DNA of 64,000 bases from the NCBI RefSeq assembly GCF_954871325.1, contig NC_088778.1, forward strand, positions 62,001-126,000, given 5' to 3'. This stretch comes from Gordionus sp. m RMFG-2023. Lineage: Eukaryota; Nematomorpha; Gordioida; Chordodea; Parachordodidae. The notes under the pieces are model-generated. The model saw only the letters and a program-made list of their open reading frames with translations, was not told the DNA's origin and did no database searches. The translations under genes were made by a program, and so were the position numbers. This document shows, piece after piece, positions 1 to 12,479 of this stretch. How positions within the stretch are numbered: position 1 is the stretch's first letter; the number at the start of each line of letters is the position of its first letter.

Positions 1-1085
1 TAAAAAGATATCAGGACCTTATGGTCCGTTGCAACCTCTAAATGATCTATTATTTGGATCTCTTAATTGCGAAGATTATTGCCAATGATTCTCTCTCTAT
101 GTTAGTGTAGTTGACCTCAGCCTTTAACAGCGACCTTGAGGCAAAAGTTACAGGCCTTTCCTCACCACAATAAGTAGGTTGGGGTTGAAGAAGCTTAATT
201 TTAGTGGTTGACTAATGATCATTTTTAATTTGTCGAAAATATTTTTTTGACTTTCGTCCCAAGACCATTTCTCCTTGTTCACAATTTAGAAAATTGGCCA
301 TTCCCAAGAAGGTGGCAAGCTCTTCTTTAGATTTTGGTTAGGACATGCTGGCGATGGCCTCGATTTTGTCATCATTCTGATGTATGTCCCCTGTGTTGAT
401 ATAGTGGTCTAAGAATCTAATCGTGTCCTTCATGAATTCGCTCTTGAAAAAGTAACGTATTAATCAGTTTTTTTTGAATTCTTTCATATACATTTTTGAT
501 GTTTTCAATATGTTTTTCGTAGTTACTACCTGCCATTTGTTTTCGATGGTCATAGAGTTCGTACGTTCTCGTGATCTCTTTAATCGTATCTATTTTGACC
601 TTCTTAATGATGCGTTGGATGGCACTAAATTTGCATTCTTTGTTGAGTCTAGCTATGCGCATAACTCATAAACGTCTCCTTCTTGCTTTGCATGGCAGTA
701 TAGAATATAGAGAGTTTAGCATTATCGGTCTTCGAAGGATGTTGAAGCTTGAATTTGCCAAGAAGAGAGATGGAGATCAGGAGGTCTGCTTCCATACAGA
801 TTGCTAAAATCTTGTTAAACCCTATGTCAGGAAAACTTTAAAGCGGCCTTTTCCTAGCTGGAAATCTTGCTTTTATTGAAGAAACTTTGTAATTTCCCTA
901 TGTAGGCGCTGTTATCTCTTCTAAATTTAAAAATGTCCATCGTGGAAAATTCAATCATGAAGATGGGGTTTGATGCATTCATCGTTAAGGAATTTAATTT
1001 GGATATAGCATTATATTTGTAAAAAAAATTATATATGAATTGCAAGTAAGAGCGAAAATACATAACATTCCCTGGCCTCCATCAT
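1..1085 (-). mobile_element. Ty3/gypsy fossil, partial pol (unit A copy)
   Basis: This is a degraded gypsy-class copy on the minus strand, cut by the window start. The lower end matches the RNase H segment seen whole in the two later copies, and 300-660 matches the end of the reverse transcriptase and the connection to RNase H. It is clearly related to 13,800-16,040 and 29,690-31,890 but is the most diverged of the three. It is an old, multiply broken fossil without coding capacity. The part above about 700 bp is assigned only by its homology to the other copies. Confidence 0.7.
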
Positions 1086-3010
1086 GTGACAAGCGATAAA
1101 AGATTTTTTATTACAACAAAAAATATATCGTACATTAATATTACATATAGTAAAAAATTAGTTTAAACATGATATATTAATTGTGATTTATATAGAGAAT
1201 TTTTTTTAATTTGGCCTATATATTAGGCAGTATATTTTTGTTTTTGATTAAATATGTGTAAAAATTTTGGTACGTAAAAACATTTTTGAATTAAGAATAA
1301 GAAGTGATAAACGGATTTCAAGATTGTTAAACTAATTAATTTTGAGTCAAATTAATTATATTAATTATATTAATTATATTCTGTATATATATTTTTTCAT
1401 AATGTTTTTACTAATCTATTAAATTTGATTATTAGTAGAAGGAAGGGTGTCATCATCATCAATTTAGAAAAATAATGTAATAATATAGATGATCCTTATA
1501 AAAAAAATATATATAGAAGGATTAAATCGATTACTTCTATATTCCTCTGTTAATTTAAATAAAAAATGAAAATAAAAATTTAGATAATTTGGAGGGATTT
1601 GTGAAAATTTTTTATTTGATTTTCCTCGTTTAATACAGGTATATAATAAAATTTATAAATTACCATCAATAATTATCATTTCGTCTAAAATTATAAATAG
1701 ATAAAGATTATAAAAAAAGTAAATCATTCGAATACATAAGATTGAGGCATTTTTTTTTGAATAGAAAAACGGAAAAATATAAAGTGATATCTTCTTTCTC
1801 GTTATTAATTTTTTTTGAAATAATATTAACTAGCATTGAAAAAAATGAATTATATAGAGCATCTGATGTTAAATATTCGCACTTAAAGTAAATATAAGAA
1901 TTTTCATTTAAATATAAGATTTTTATATTAAAGGAATGCTACTCATATAAAAATGTTAATAGATGATACTACAATGTAAAATAAATGATATAACAAAAAT
2001 CATTCTACAAAGTAAAAGACTACTTTACGGTAAAAAATTAATTTAAACGTAATATATTAACATACACAATTTAAAATTGGCGAGTGACAAATTAAATTGT
2101 GATATATATTATAAATATTTTTAGAGAAATTTTTTCAATTTGTTCTACATATTGGGCAGAATATTTTTGTTTATGATTAAATATGTCTAAAAATTTTAGT
2201 ATGTAAATAAAAACATTTTTTAATTAAGAATAGGAAGTGATAAACCGATATCAAGATTAATATTGAGTCAAATATATTAATTTATATCTCTAATATATAT
2301 TTTTTGTTAATGTTTTTACTAATCTATTAAATATAATATGGTTATTAGTAGAAGGAGGATTATTGGTAGAAAGGGGGGGGGGGTGTCATCAATTTATAAA
2401 AATCATGTAATAATATGTATGATCTTTATGGAAAAAAAATATATAAAAGGATTAAAACGATCTATTTCTCTGTTAATATAAATAAAAAATGGAAATTATT
2501 ATCAGAAGAATAGTTAGTATAAAAAAATATAAAATATTATATTATCTTTATTGAATTAATATAGAAATTATTTCGATAACTAGTCTCCTAAAATGAAATT
2601 GAAATAGGTTTTTAAAATCAATAATCTTTTATAGTTATTAACACAATTAATTAATTAAATAAATACTATCAAAATATAATACAAGCATTGACTATAAAAA
2701 ATTAATATTGGATCAATTATAAAATGACACATAAATGTCTAAGTCCATATTGCCTTACACTATAATATATAAAGGAAAATAAATTTGGTCTCCATAGTTC
2801 AACATCTGGTTACCCAATATCCAAACTACAGGCTACACCTCTTAGTAAAATACCATCTAGCATATTACATATACCCACTAATATCAAATGGAACAATATA
2901 AATACTAATTTAACTAAATCATCTCATGACTTTTATAATTATTTAACAAATTCATAACAATAATTTTAAATTTAATTCTATAATAAAAAAAATCATAATT
3001 TAATTTTGTA
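1086..3010. repeat. AT-rich repeat block R, unit A
   Basis: This is non-coding, very AT-rich sequence. It recurs at 16,041-17,990 and 31,891-33,850, and its 1,560-3,010 part recurs in diverged form as R' (12,480-13,840). It also repeats within itself: about 1,120-1,500 resembles 2,020-2,470, sharing phrases such as gtaaaaaattaatttaaacg and the 'gggcagaatatttttgttt' type segment. A G tract lies at 2,373-2,383. No gene is recognised. Confidence 0.75.
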
Positions 3011-3285
3011 ATGATCTTGATCTATCATGAGCTAAAAAAAAAACTCATGAATAAATACTTCCCAAGACATTATCTAAAATGTCATTCATAAATATAATAC
3101 TAATAGAATCCTCTCTTATTTGTTCAATCAACATTACAAGATTGTAATAATTTATTATTATAGGAAAGGTTATTCCATTTAATTAACATCCCTTAGTAGT
3201 AGAAGACAAAAATAGTTCCATATCAAATTCTATCAAAGATAATTTGTAAAATTTTTAAATAATAAAAAGATATGAATTACATTAT
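3011..3285. other. AT-rich spacer
   Basis: Low-complexity AT-rich sequence, repeated in units B and C. It may hold the worn upstream edge of the adjoining LINE fragment, but nothing can be read from it. Confidence 0.5.
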
Positions 3286-3289
3286 ATTT

Positions 3290-4760
3290 TCAATACCTTT
3301 TTGTTATACCCTTATACAAACACCTAATAAGTGTTATTGCTCTCTCATGCAAACTCAATCTACACGTTTGGTACCTATAAGATTGTACTATATCGGGGAC
3401 CATTTCTTCAATCCATAATTGTCTAGATATAATTAACAAACACTTTGATGAACATAATTTATCCTTAAATATAAATGAATGTGAAATTTATCCTTTTCCG
3501 CCTCACACCATATTATATAACTTTAAACGGACACTCTTACAAGATTTTAGTATATTAGGAACCCCATTAGGAGGTGCAGAGGGAGGTTTTTATTTTATAA
3601 ATAATCATCTTAAATCACTATTCTCCAAACTATCCATCTCAAAAAAATTACCCATCCATCAAGCATATTAGATTCTCAAAAACGCCCTTTTATTACCACA
3701 TCCAGTATTGTTTAAAAACATCTGGTACCTTCTCTTTTGAAATTCTTCTCAAGAAGACGAACAAAAGACACTACAAATGAAGACAGAGTTATTAAACATA
3801 AAACTCGATTCTAAATCATGGCTTCAAGCAACCTCCATTGTAAATCCGGAGGATAAGGCCTAAGATCGGCATTAATTATAGCCCTTGTTTCCTTCATCTC
3901 ATTAACCTTATCAGTAAAAAATATTACCTCGCAAATTATTACCATGGATAAAGATAATTTATTAGATGAAGCCTTACGTTGTTGGAATATTAATGTCTTA
4001 CCAAACACAGCCCCGCCAGATTCAACGAAACAAAAAGATTGGGATCAAGGATTGGTATCTCATTCCTTAGCTTACCTCAACTTGAGCTATGACCATTAAT
4101 ATAAATCCATCCTAAGATCACTTAATTTCAATAACTCTGGCCATGAATGGTTAGATTCAAATCCCAGCATTTTAAATAACCATCAATAGATAACGACGCT
4201 TTTCGATATGCAATCATTTACGCTTGGGCGTACCTTTCTTAAACCATTATATTTGCATTAAATGCAATCAATCAGCAGACGCTTATTGGAAACACGATCT
4301 CCAATGCAAAAATTCATATCAAAAATCAGCCGACATGATAATATAAATACAATAATAGCTTCTTTTTTAAATAAACCAATTTCCCCTGTATTTTAGAACC
4401 GGCATCTTTTTTAGATAAAAAACGCCCTGTCAGAAAAACAATCGTACATTTTTTAATGGGAAAGCCTTTAATGTGGGATTTTACCTGTATTGATTCCATG
4501 ACCCCATCTAATAATTCGCGTGATCCCCTTAACAGAGCCGAATCTCTAAAAAATATAAAATACACACCTAATGTGTGACAACCACTTTGTTCCCATAGCA
4601 GCATCAACCTGCTCTTTTGGACAAGCGGCATTAGATCTCTTTAAAATATTATCCAAATCAATAAAAAAAATCATACCTTTCTCTATTATATAAACTCAAG
4701 CAGAAAATCGCCGTTTCTATGATTAGATCTAATTCTCAAATATTTAAAACATCATGGCCC
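3290..4760 (+). pseudogene. 5'-truncated RLE-type LINE fragment, unit A
   Basis: This is a decayed 3' end of a LINE from the same clade as the element at 25,441-28,358. Piecewise translation starts around RT motif C (a worn CKLNLHVWYL segment). It then runs through the thumb (LGTPLGG and LPIHQAY, matching LGSPVG and LPAHQAF of the fuller copy) and the GGLGLRSP block. It ends in the endonuclease region, with a Cys-x2-Cys zinc motif, a KRPV in place of the RPD, and a MWDFTCID segment. Several stops and frameshifts interrupt it. Loss of the 5' end is the usual result of incomplete target-primed reverse transcription. Near-identical copies lie at 18,280-19,750 and 34,115-35,036. Confidence 0.82.
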
Positions 4761-5772
4761 GACGATATTTTTTTTTAATGTTTTTTTCTTTAAAAATATA
4801 CATTTGTATCAATCTTTTTTTTTAACTTAAATTTATATATATGACATATTTTATTATATTCTTTATATTAGTTAATTTTTAAATAATAATATTTTATCAT
4901 ATTTGTATATGAATTTTAATAAAAAATTGAATTTTTTTTTTAAAAAAAAGATATTAATTATATTATATTTATTAAGTCAAAATAAAATAGAATTCACTAA
5001 TAAAACTTTGGGATTCTTCAAATCAAAACTAATAAAATAATTTTATCATGAAAATACCTTTTTCCAATAAGGAAATTGTGTTAAAGTTTGCTTAAGATAA
5101 ACATCTTTAAAATATTAAATGTTAGGCCGTTATAGTTTTAAAAAATATTTTTATTAAAAATAATAAGACTGAAAAATTTTTCAAAACAGTAAATTTATTC
5201 CAAAAAGACTCCGCTGGTGGTCATGAGGGTATAAAACATATTTCTATATGCGATTTAATAAATATAGACAATGCTGGTTCAAGTATTTTATTACTGGAAA
5301 AAAGAGATATCAGCAACCAGATAGTCAATGGATATTTGTAATATCTTATAATTCCATTATAGTTTTGTGCACATCTAATTGCCCTGCAAAAGTACGATGG
5401 TATTCTTCCAAATGAAATAGCAAGTGTTATATGTAGGATTATCTTAAGAATTATGTTAAGAAATCGTTTAAATTGTTTCTTGTTTCTTTTTTTTAAACTA
5501 TTAGTTTTTATTGGAAATGACATTAAAAATATAAACAATTATATAAATTTTTAATTGTGACATTCAAATTTTTTTTTAAGTTTCAATATATTTAGAGACA
5601 TTTTTTACCTTCGGTAATAATTTAAATATAAATATTTTAATTATATAAGCAACATATTATTTTGTATTTTGAAATCAATTTTGATTAATGTTTTTATTAT
5701 AATTGTTTCATGGTTTATACATATTGCTTCATCAAGATATATATCGTTTAATAAACAACTTCTTTATATTAT
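4761..5772. other. Non-coding AT-rich spacer before the LTR insertion
   Basis: No gene is recognised. The sequence is almost identical to 19,748-20,760 in unit B. The minus-strand open frame near 5,221-5,538 has no family signature and is probably chance. Confidence 0.6.
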
Positions 5773-6146
5773 TGTTGTAATATTCGTTAAATTTGTACTT
5801 TATATTTAATTTGCATAAAGAGTTCTTTTGGATTTATTATTATAACGCTTGATAAAAATATTATATTTGAATAGTGAAAACTGAAAATAATTTAAGTTAT
5901 GAATATTAGTTATAAAGAAGATTTAAAAGAGTATAAAAACTCCTATTTTTACCATTCGAGAAGATCTAAAATAATAAATTAACTTTTTGTATTTTATTTT
6001 TATTTTTATTAATTTTTTTATTATTTTTACTTTTATATTTTGTTAATTTGATAATGTTATAATTTTGAATAAAGATTAATTTCTTTTTTATATATATATT
6101 TGTTTTCTATTTTTATTTTTAGGTCTCAAAAGACTAACTTATAACA
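5773..6146 (+). repeat. LTR 1 of composite element
   Basis: 374 bp with TG...CA ends. The left flank is ATTAT (5,768-5,772), and the right side runs into the primer-binding-like site. Confidence 0.88.
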
Positions 6147-6147
6147 T

Positions 6148-6160
6148 TGGTGCCGAAACA
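6148..6160 (+). other. Primer-binding-like site
   Basis: TGGTGCCGAAACA begins two bases past the CA end of LTR 1, where an LTR element's tRNA primer site is expected. Its complement would end ...GGCACCA, like a tRNA 3' end. The exact tRNA is not assigned. Confidence 0.75.
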
Positions 6161-8181
6161 TTTTAGTTTTTAAACTAACTGTTTACAACAGTAATACGTA
6201 AAAGAGAGTCCCAGGGGATTTAGATCTTCTATCTAACGCCAACCAAACTCCATACAAAAGAAAGAAATTCAAAAAGAAAAGAGGTAAGATAAATATATAA
6301 ATAAATGTAGGAAAAATATTTAGAGAAGTATTCTAAAAAGAAGAAAATTTATATTTTAAAATAAAAATTGTTTTTAAAGATGTAGGTTGAAAAAGAAAAA
6401 TTATTTTGATAAGAGTATGTTTATGTAGGAATATAAAATCTAAAATTAAAGACAAAGGTAACATTCATAGTAGTTAAGATATAATTATGTTTAGTTATTT
6501 AAAGGTGATAATTTTTATATTTAGAAGTTACTGGTAAACTAAAAACCATTGGAATTTTGAAACTAATACAGACTATGATATTTTAGATTTTAGAATTATT
6601 ATTAATTGATCACTAGAAATAACAATGACAAAGAAAAAGAAACATAAATTGCAAAAGTTAATAGTAAACTAATAGTTTGCTAAGATATAATAATTAAAAA
6701 ATTCGGCGAATAAGATTAGAATATAAATTAATTGTTAGGAAATAGTTGATGTTGTAATTAAATTCTTATTGAAGATTTATATTTAACTTTTATTTTAAGA
6801 GCTGCGAGAGATAAAACAGCCTCAAGGATTTGATATGAGAATCTAGTATATTAGGTTGTAGATTAACCAAAAATCTTCATCAAGAGAAACGGCTTTCGTC
6901 ATTAGAAAATTTATGCCTCAATCGAGCTCAATTAGAGATCGGATTTTTATTTTAAGGAAAAACATGCTTTAGAAATATACATATCAGTTTTCAACAACGG
7001 TAGTGCGAAGTATTATAATGATTAGATTTCATAAGTTCTTCAAAGACGTGGGGTGAAAACCATAGTGATTAGGTTAAAGGTTTGTTCATCAACGTGAGTA
7101 AGAAAACTTTTATGATTAGATGTCATTGATTTCTCAACAAAGTATGTATGAAAAGAGATTTATATATTTCAGCAGTTTTTTTTTAAAGACTTGAGTGTCA
7201 AAGAGTACATGAGGAAATAAATACACAATGATAATTTTTTTTTAAAAAAAAAGATTTTGATATATATTTTAGAATAGGATTTTTAGATATAAATTTAGTA
7301 CAGACATCGCGGAAAAGAAGATGAGGATCAATAGATAAAGTATGCGCATAAGTAAATTTTTCAATGAAAATATGGGTCTAGGCTTCATTAAGGGGAAAGG
7401 GGTGATAGAATTTGATATATTTATATAATATATTATATATAATTTTGCTACGTATTATAAATTTAAGATTTAGTATAATTGACGCCATTTATTAAAGGCA
7501 GAATTAGATTAGAGGAAATAAATATAAACATTAGAATGAAGTTGGTATATTTATATATATTATTAGTATATTTGAATTAGGTAGTTTATATTTTAGAATA
7601 AATATAAAAAGGTGATAAAATATTTCAGAAGTTATTTAAATAGATTATTTTAGGTAGAAGTAGATTAGATGTGATTATCTGAGTCGATATCTCAGAAAGT
7701 CAAACTGTCGTATAAGACCCGGAAGTCTAAAAGATAGATACGATTACAAGAATAAGAGGCAACAACCAATCAATTACAAGAGAATGATAGAAAACAAGCT
7801 ACGATAAATTGTAAAAAAAGATAAGACAGACTAGAAAAAAACAAAAGTTGAAAAAGAAACTGGATTTCATCGATAATCGTTCATCAAGCGTGGATCGTGG
7901 AAAACTGGCGTTTATCAAGTTCGTCAGTCGCCTACAGAGATAAAAAGCTGATCTTTTCCAGGGTGAGCGACAGAAGATAGAATTCGAAATTTTCAAGCGA
8001 TGATCGGATACAAACGGTCGTTCGAAATTAAGAATACTAGACAAGAGTCAGCTTTTGTTAGAACTTAGAAGACAGCAAAGATTAAGAAGAATAGATAGGG
8101 TGTATATACGAATTCAGTAGAGTAGAAATCGAAAGAAGATTGATTATTCGCAGAATGTTGGGTCTAATTTAAGTAGGGAGG
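6161..8181. other. Internal region of LTR element, no recognised gene
   Basis: About 2 kb of AT-rich sequence between LTR 1 and LTR 2, with no gag, protease, RT or integrase motif noted. Its last ten bases before LTR 2 are a purine tract. Part of it recurs between LTR 2 and LTR 3. Confidence 0.7.
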
Positions 8182-8555
8182 TGTTGTAATATTCGTTAAA
8201 TTTGTACTTTATATTTAATTTGCATAAAGAGTTCTTTTGGATTTATTATTATAACGCGTGATAAAAATATTATATTTGAATAGTGACAACTGAAAATAAT
8301 TTAAGTTATGAATATTAGTTATAAAGAAGATTGAAAAGAGTATAAAAACTCCAATTTTAACCATTCGAGAAGATCTATAATAATTATTAACTTTTTGTAT
8401 TTTATTTTTATTTTTATTAATTTTTTTATTATTTTTACTTTTGTAATTTTGTTAATTTGATAATGTTATAATTTTGAATAAAGATTAATTTCTTTTTTAT
8501 ATATATATTTGTTTTCTATTTTTATTTTTAGGTCTCAGAAGACTAACTTATAACA
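8182..8555 (+). repeat. LTR 2 of composite element
   Basis: 374 bp, nearly identical to LTR 1. It is preceded by the purine tract AAGTAGGGAG and followed by a one-base variant of the primer-binding-like site. Confidence 0.88.
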
Positions 8556-9452
8556 TTAGTGCCGAAACAATTTAGGTTTTAAACTAGCTGCTTACAACAG
8601 TAATACCTAAAAGAGAGTCCCAGGGGATTTAGATTATCTATCTAACGCCAACCAAACTCCATACAAGAGAAAGAAATTCAAAACGGAAAAGAGGTAAGAA
8701 AAATATATAAATTAATGTAGGAAAAATATTTAGAGAAGTATTCTAAAAAGAAGAAAATTTATATTTTAAAATTAAAATTGTTTTTAAAGATGTAGGTTGA
8801 AAAAAAATTATTTTGATAAGAGTATGTTTATGTAGGAATATAAAATCTAAAATTAAAGACAAATAAACATTCATAGTAGTTAAGATATAATTGTGTTTAG
8901 TTATTTAAAGGTGATAATTAGGAATTTTATATTTAGAAGTTACTGGTAAACTAAAAACCATTGGAATTTTGAAACTAATAGAGACTATGATATTTTAGAT
9001 TTTAGAATTATTATTAATTGATCACTAGAAATAACTATGACAAAGAAAAAGAAACATAAATTGCGAAAGGTAATATTAAACTAATAATTTGCTAAGATAT
9101 AATAATTAAAAAATTCGGCGAATAAGATTAGAATATAAATTAATTGTTAGGAAATAGTTGATGTTGTAATTAAATTCTTATTGAAGATTTATGTTTAACT
9201 TTTATTTTAAGGGCTGTGAGAGATAAAACAGCCTCAAGGATTTGATATGAGAATCTAGTATATTAGGTTGTAGATTAACCAAAAATCTTCATAAAGAGAA
9301 ACGGCTTTCGTCATTAGAAAATTTATCGTTAGAACTTAGAAGACAGCAAAGATTAAGAAGAATAGATAGGGTGTATATACGAGGTCAGTAAAGTATAAAT
9401 CGAAAGAAGATTGATTATTCGCAGAATGTTGGGTCTAATTTAAGTAGGGAGT
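8556..9452. other. Shortened second internal region
   Basis: About 0.9 kb that repeats both ends of the 6,161-8,181 internal region but lacks its middle. No coding function is recognised. Confidence 0.75.
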
Positions 9453-9821
9453 TGTTGTAATATTCGTTAAATTTGTACTTTATATTTAATTTGCATAAAG
9501 AGTTCTTTTGGATTTATTATTATAACGCGTGATAAAAATATTATATTTGAATAGTGAAAACTGAAAATAATTTAAGTTATGAATATTAGTTATAAAGAAT
9601 ATTAAAAAGAGTATAAAAACTCCTATTTTTACCATAAGATCTAAAATAATTATTAACTTTTTGTATTTTATTTTTATTTTTATTAATTTTTTTATTATTT
9701 TTACTTTTATAATTTTGTTAATTTGATAATGTTATAATTTTGAATAAAGATTACTTTCATTTTTATATATATATTTGTTTTCTATTTTTATTTTTAGGTC
9801 TCAAAAGCCTCACTTAGAACA
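9453..9821 (+). repeat. LTR 3 of composite element
   Basis: 369 bp. Its 3' end (agcctcacttagaaca) differs from LTR 1 and 2 but matches the solo LTR of unit B. It is followed by ATTAT at 9,822-9,826, pairing with 5,768-5,772. Confidence 0.88.
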
Positions 9822-9849
9822 ATTATTTATGCCGCAGTCTCAACTAAAC

Positions 9850-11005
9850 ATCATTTCATTCCCAACAAAGCATTATGGTGGCAGTCCACTACATACTCGA
9901 TGAAATCGTACGATATATTCACAAAAAATTATTAAATATATTATATGATAAAGTAAATAAATAAATAAACATGAAATAGGTTCCCAATTAATATTAGTAT
10001 AAGTATTAAATTTCCGATATACTCAGGTAATGGTAATCTTTTTTTAAGTAAATTCGGAGATATATTAAGGAGGCTCAGATATCGAACATCGAAAAAGCTG
10101 GATTCTTCACACAAGAAGACTATCAGAAGAAGATTATATCAAGCTCAAATCTATGTTCACCTATCGACTTCATCAATTCATCGATATTAATTCACAAATT
10201 TAGGTTATTACACCCGAGGAAATCTACATGTTAGAACTTATTATTATTTAATGCAGCTGTACAGAATAAAAATGAAAGTTACGTCAGTTGGGTAATTAGA
10301 TCATGTATTTTAAAAGAAGAGTGTTTGCTACAGACGCTTCGAAAAAAGGTTTAGGTGCCGTTTTATTTAACATTGAAGGAGATGGAAAAGAAAAACCTAT
10401 TGCTTTTGCATCAGCATTATTGAAATCAGAAACAAACTAATGTCTGTAGTATACGCAATAAAAAAGTTTCAAGAATATCTAATTGGAACAAAATTTACAA
10501 TAATTACAGACCATAAAGCACTCATATATATTTTTACAAAAGGATTAAAGGCAACACTTCCATATCAACGAATCTTCAAAAATGGAATTTGGCGATGGGA
10601 GTACACGATTTTACAATAGTTCATAAACCTGGAAAACTTAATATAATATAAGATTGTTTATCGAGATTACCACAGAAGAATATAGAAGATATGATATTAA
10701 ATATTGATAGAGAAAAGAATGATGATTTTTAGGACACACCGATAATCTTTAAAAGAATAGTGAAGGAAACAAGTGTGGATAAAGAATTAATGGAGAACAT
10801 TGACAATATAAGGAATGGTGAACCTTTAATCATATGCCCAAGAATTAGAGTTTATTTATCAGATCTTCTATGAAATCAATTAGATGTTAGAATTGAAGAT
10901 GGTTATGAAGCGGTAAGACATGCGTAAAGGAGCATCATGGATAACTTGCTATTATATCACTTATTTATCAAGCAAGATAAAACTAATGCGCTTATCACAT
11001 TAATT
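9850..11005 (+). mobile_element. Ty3/gypsy fossil: RNase H and following linker (unit A)
   Basis: Plus-strand remnant of a gypsy-class pol. The region around 10,320-10,680 reads as RNase H: FATDASKKGLGAVL, then IAFASALL, then TDHKAL, then a closing segment ending in LSRLP. The upstream and downstream parts are too worn to name. It is multiply broken and old. The same fossil is at 21,150-22,310 in unit B and is absent from unit C because of a deletion. It is a different element from the minus-strand gypsy fossils in the array. Confidence 0.78.
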
Positions 11006-11720
11006 ATTTAGACATAAATGGGAATCATTTTAAAAATAAAACAAGGATATTTATATAATATGCAGACAAGTAGGGCTCATCATTCATTCCGCTTTCAAAG
11101 GCGAATATTCACAGAGGTGATCTAACAGAGGTATCCTATAGATTCCCCTATATTCTATCTAGCATTAACAAGAGCTTTGGCATGTAAAATAATGTCTGGA
11201 ACACATTTATTTATTAAAATTGCAGAGTTGGAAAATGTCTTTACAGAGTATGGGATTTCTAATAAACTAATTGCTACTGTTACGGATAATGCCTCCAATT
11301 TTGGCCAATCAATTAGTAAATATAGTGTAAAATTTTATAATCTTGACAATGATTTTGACGATAAGGATGACCTAATAGAATTTAATGAAATCAATTATGG
11401 TTAGTATCGATTTAAAAAAATATTTTTTTATTATTTTACCCAGGTCTTTCTACAAAATCTAACTCAACACATCTTATATGGGTTAACTATGGAGTAATGA
11501 TAAAATGTACAAATTATGGAATGCATGTGGAAGGTCCAAAATTTCTGAAATGATAAAGGATAACATTTCAGCTATGCATAACCAGGTGGAATAACCTATA
11601 CTATAGTAAAATATTCATCGTTAAAATATAAGTTGTTCGTTTTTTAAATTAAATTGTAAATTTATTCATTTTCAGTGATGAATAATTTTTCTGATTATTT
11701 AGCGCAATCATTCTTTTAAT
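11006..11720 (+). pseudogene. hAT transposase fragment, central part (unit A)
   Basis: The open stretch 11,177-11,404 contains ATVTDNASNF, the signature around a catalytic aspartate of hAT transposases with BED fingers. It is preceded by an ALTRALA...GTHLFIKIAE segment that fits the family. Further on, KMYKLWNACGRS and a segment around 11,575-11,610 reading like ITRWNNLYYS match the next conserved hAT block. Stops and shifts interrupt the reading, and the N-terminus and C-terminal dimerisation part are not visible. Near-identical fragments occur at 22,311-23,040 and 35,037-36,010. Confidence 0.75.
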
Positions 11721-12479
11721 ATATTATTATTATTTGTAAAAGATTATAATAAGGATTAATTATAAAAATTGTTTATGTCATATGTTTTTAAAATAATTAT
11801 ATTATCAATCAATTTATATTTATTTTGTAGTCGATATAAAAGGAGAAGAAAACGAAATAAAATAATTGGTTTCCTTCCAAGATTTTTTGTTATGTTTCCA
11901 AAAATTATTGTTCAAGGTGAACACACAAAATAAAGAAGGAAAAAGTAAAAGAAAAAAAATTAGAAAGTGATAAAAGGTAAAATCAATACAATATTTAAGT
12001 ATATTTATACCCAATAAACAAACCCTCCTACCCAACCCTTACCCCCCAACTTAGCAGTTATAAAATATCAGATAAAATATAAATCGTATTAAAATAATTT
12101 ATTATAAACTGTCCCATTTTTAAAGAAGCGTATATTTTTTATATTGATGCTTAACCTTCTTCTACCACACAATATATATAATCTATTTGAAAAGGGTTTC
12201 TTAATCGAAAATAAATATTTAATTTAAATTTTTTTTTATTTAGCCCATATACGAATCGATTATATAAAACAAAGAAATTTTAATTAGTGTTGATACCTCA
12301 AAACGAAATCGGATGTTAAGAATCATTAAAATAATTTTTCTGGTCAGGATAGTGATCAAGATCATAGACATGGTCCAAAAACCGTAAAGAATGCAAAAGG
12401 CGATCTATTGTTGATCAAAGGATTGACATTAATTTTTACTTAAAGCTTTAACGCTTGCCGGCAAAGTAGATTTTTTATC
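11721..12479. other. Non-coding spacer, unit A
   Basis: AT-rich sequence shared with units B and C (about 23,041-23,790 and 36,011-36,870). No coding or RNA signature is recognised. Confidence 0.55.

Larger units (their letters stand above)
5773..9821 (+). mobile_element. Three-LTR composite retroelement, non-autonomous
   Basis: Three copies of a 369-374 bp LTR (5,773-6,146; 8,182-8,555; 9,453-9,821) enclose two internal segments of about 2.0 kb and 0.9 kb. Each LTR begins TGTTGTAATATTCG and ends in CA. A primer-binding-like TGGTGCCGAAACA follows the first LTR, and a purine tract (AAGTAGGGAG) precedes the second and third. The whole assembly is flanked by the 5-bp repeat ATTAT. The internal parts show no gag or pol that I recognise, so this looks like a non-autonomous LTR element. 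The shared-LTR layout is the usual result of recombination between copies or LTRs. The LTRs are still very alike, so it is fairly young compared with the gypsy fossils around it. Confidence 0.88.

Noticed and set aside
4326-4631. Minus-strand 101-codon frame, also at 19,313
   Set aside because: Antisense to the LINE endonuclease remnant read on the plus strand.
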